Below, one piece after another: positions 25,626 to 25,673 of a stretch of DNA of 25,673 nt. Every line of letters begins with the position of its first letter. Within the stretch, counting starts at the first letter, position 1. Source of the DNA: Spirogloea muscicola (lineage: Eukaryota > Streptophyta > Zygnematophyceae > Spirogloeales > Spirogloeaceae); the NCBI GenBank assembly GCA_009602725.1, contig WELB01000182.1, positions 87,970-113,642 of the forward strand. Reading direction: 5' to 3'. The position numbers were made by a program, and so were the translations under genes. Under the pieces are notes generated by a model that worked only from the letters and a program-made list of their open reading frames with translations, did not search any database and had not been told where the DNA came from.

Positions 25626-25673
25626 CCAGATTGGCAGCTCTCCGCCAATCTGGCGGGGGGGGGGGGCGGGGGG
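25626..25673. other. Perfect hairpin followed by long G-run at window end
   Basis: CCAGATTGGC (25626-25635) and GCCAATCTGG (25644-25653) form a 10-bp stem with an 8-base loop. The remaining bases are almost pure G with one C. The run could form G-quadruplexes, and it is also typical of a sequencing or assembly edge. Confidence 0.7.

Noticed and set aside
20777-25673. CRISPR array
   Set aside because: The repeats are of variable length, on both strands and irregularly spaced, and the organism is eukaryotic.

Overview
This window is eukaryotic nuclear DNA. It is most likely from a green alga, and a trebouxiophyte such as a Coccomyxa relative would fit. That assignment is an inference from gene content and structure: four intron-dense protein genes with short GT-AG introns, a plant-style BRCT/PHD protein, a plant-style TMEM205/DUF4149 protein, GC-rich first exons with GCC runs, and telomere-like TTTAGGG-type units. 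None of the four genes is a single open frame. I assembled the exons by hand from splice sites, matching phases and family motifs.

Layout. Bases 1-215 hold a copy of a dispersed repeat. Bases 752-1938 (+) encode a TMEM205-like four-pass membrane protein in 4 exons. Bases 7743-2081 (-) encode a large nuclear protein in 11 exons, with an N-terminal BRCT pair, a long disordered middle, a C-terminal BRCT pair and a PHD finger. Bases 8576-14775 (+) encode gamma-tubulin complex component 2 (GCP2) in 19 exons. Bases 20654-15468 (-) encode a fatty-acyl-AMP ligase (FAAL) with a C-terminal acyl carrier protein (ACP) domain, modelled as 16 exons. Genes 1/2 and 3/4 converge. Genes 2/3 diverge from a shared GC-rich promoter of about 830 bp.

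Bases 20655-25673 hold no recognisable single-copy gene. They are a dense mosaic of short repeat modules on both strands. Four modules recur. Module A is a 36-residue C-terminal reading frame ending in an LTRGY-stop motif. Module B is a peptide/hairpin block around GWLFQP. Module C is a block of about 100 bp reading LPEQCIGLNW. Module D is a fragment resembling the C-terminus of a retroelement polyprotein. Module A copies differ mostly at synonymous positions and keep their length, so they look like relics or members of a multi-copy protein family. I do not recognise that family, and it is the most interesting content of the window. One A copy ends only 123 bases before the FAAL start codon.

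The four genes have unrelated roles (membrane, chromatin/DNA repair, microtubule nucleation, lipid or polyketide activation) and do not form a pathway.
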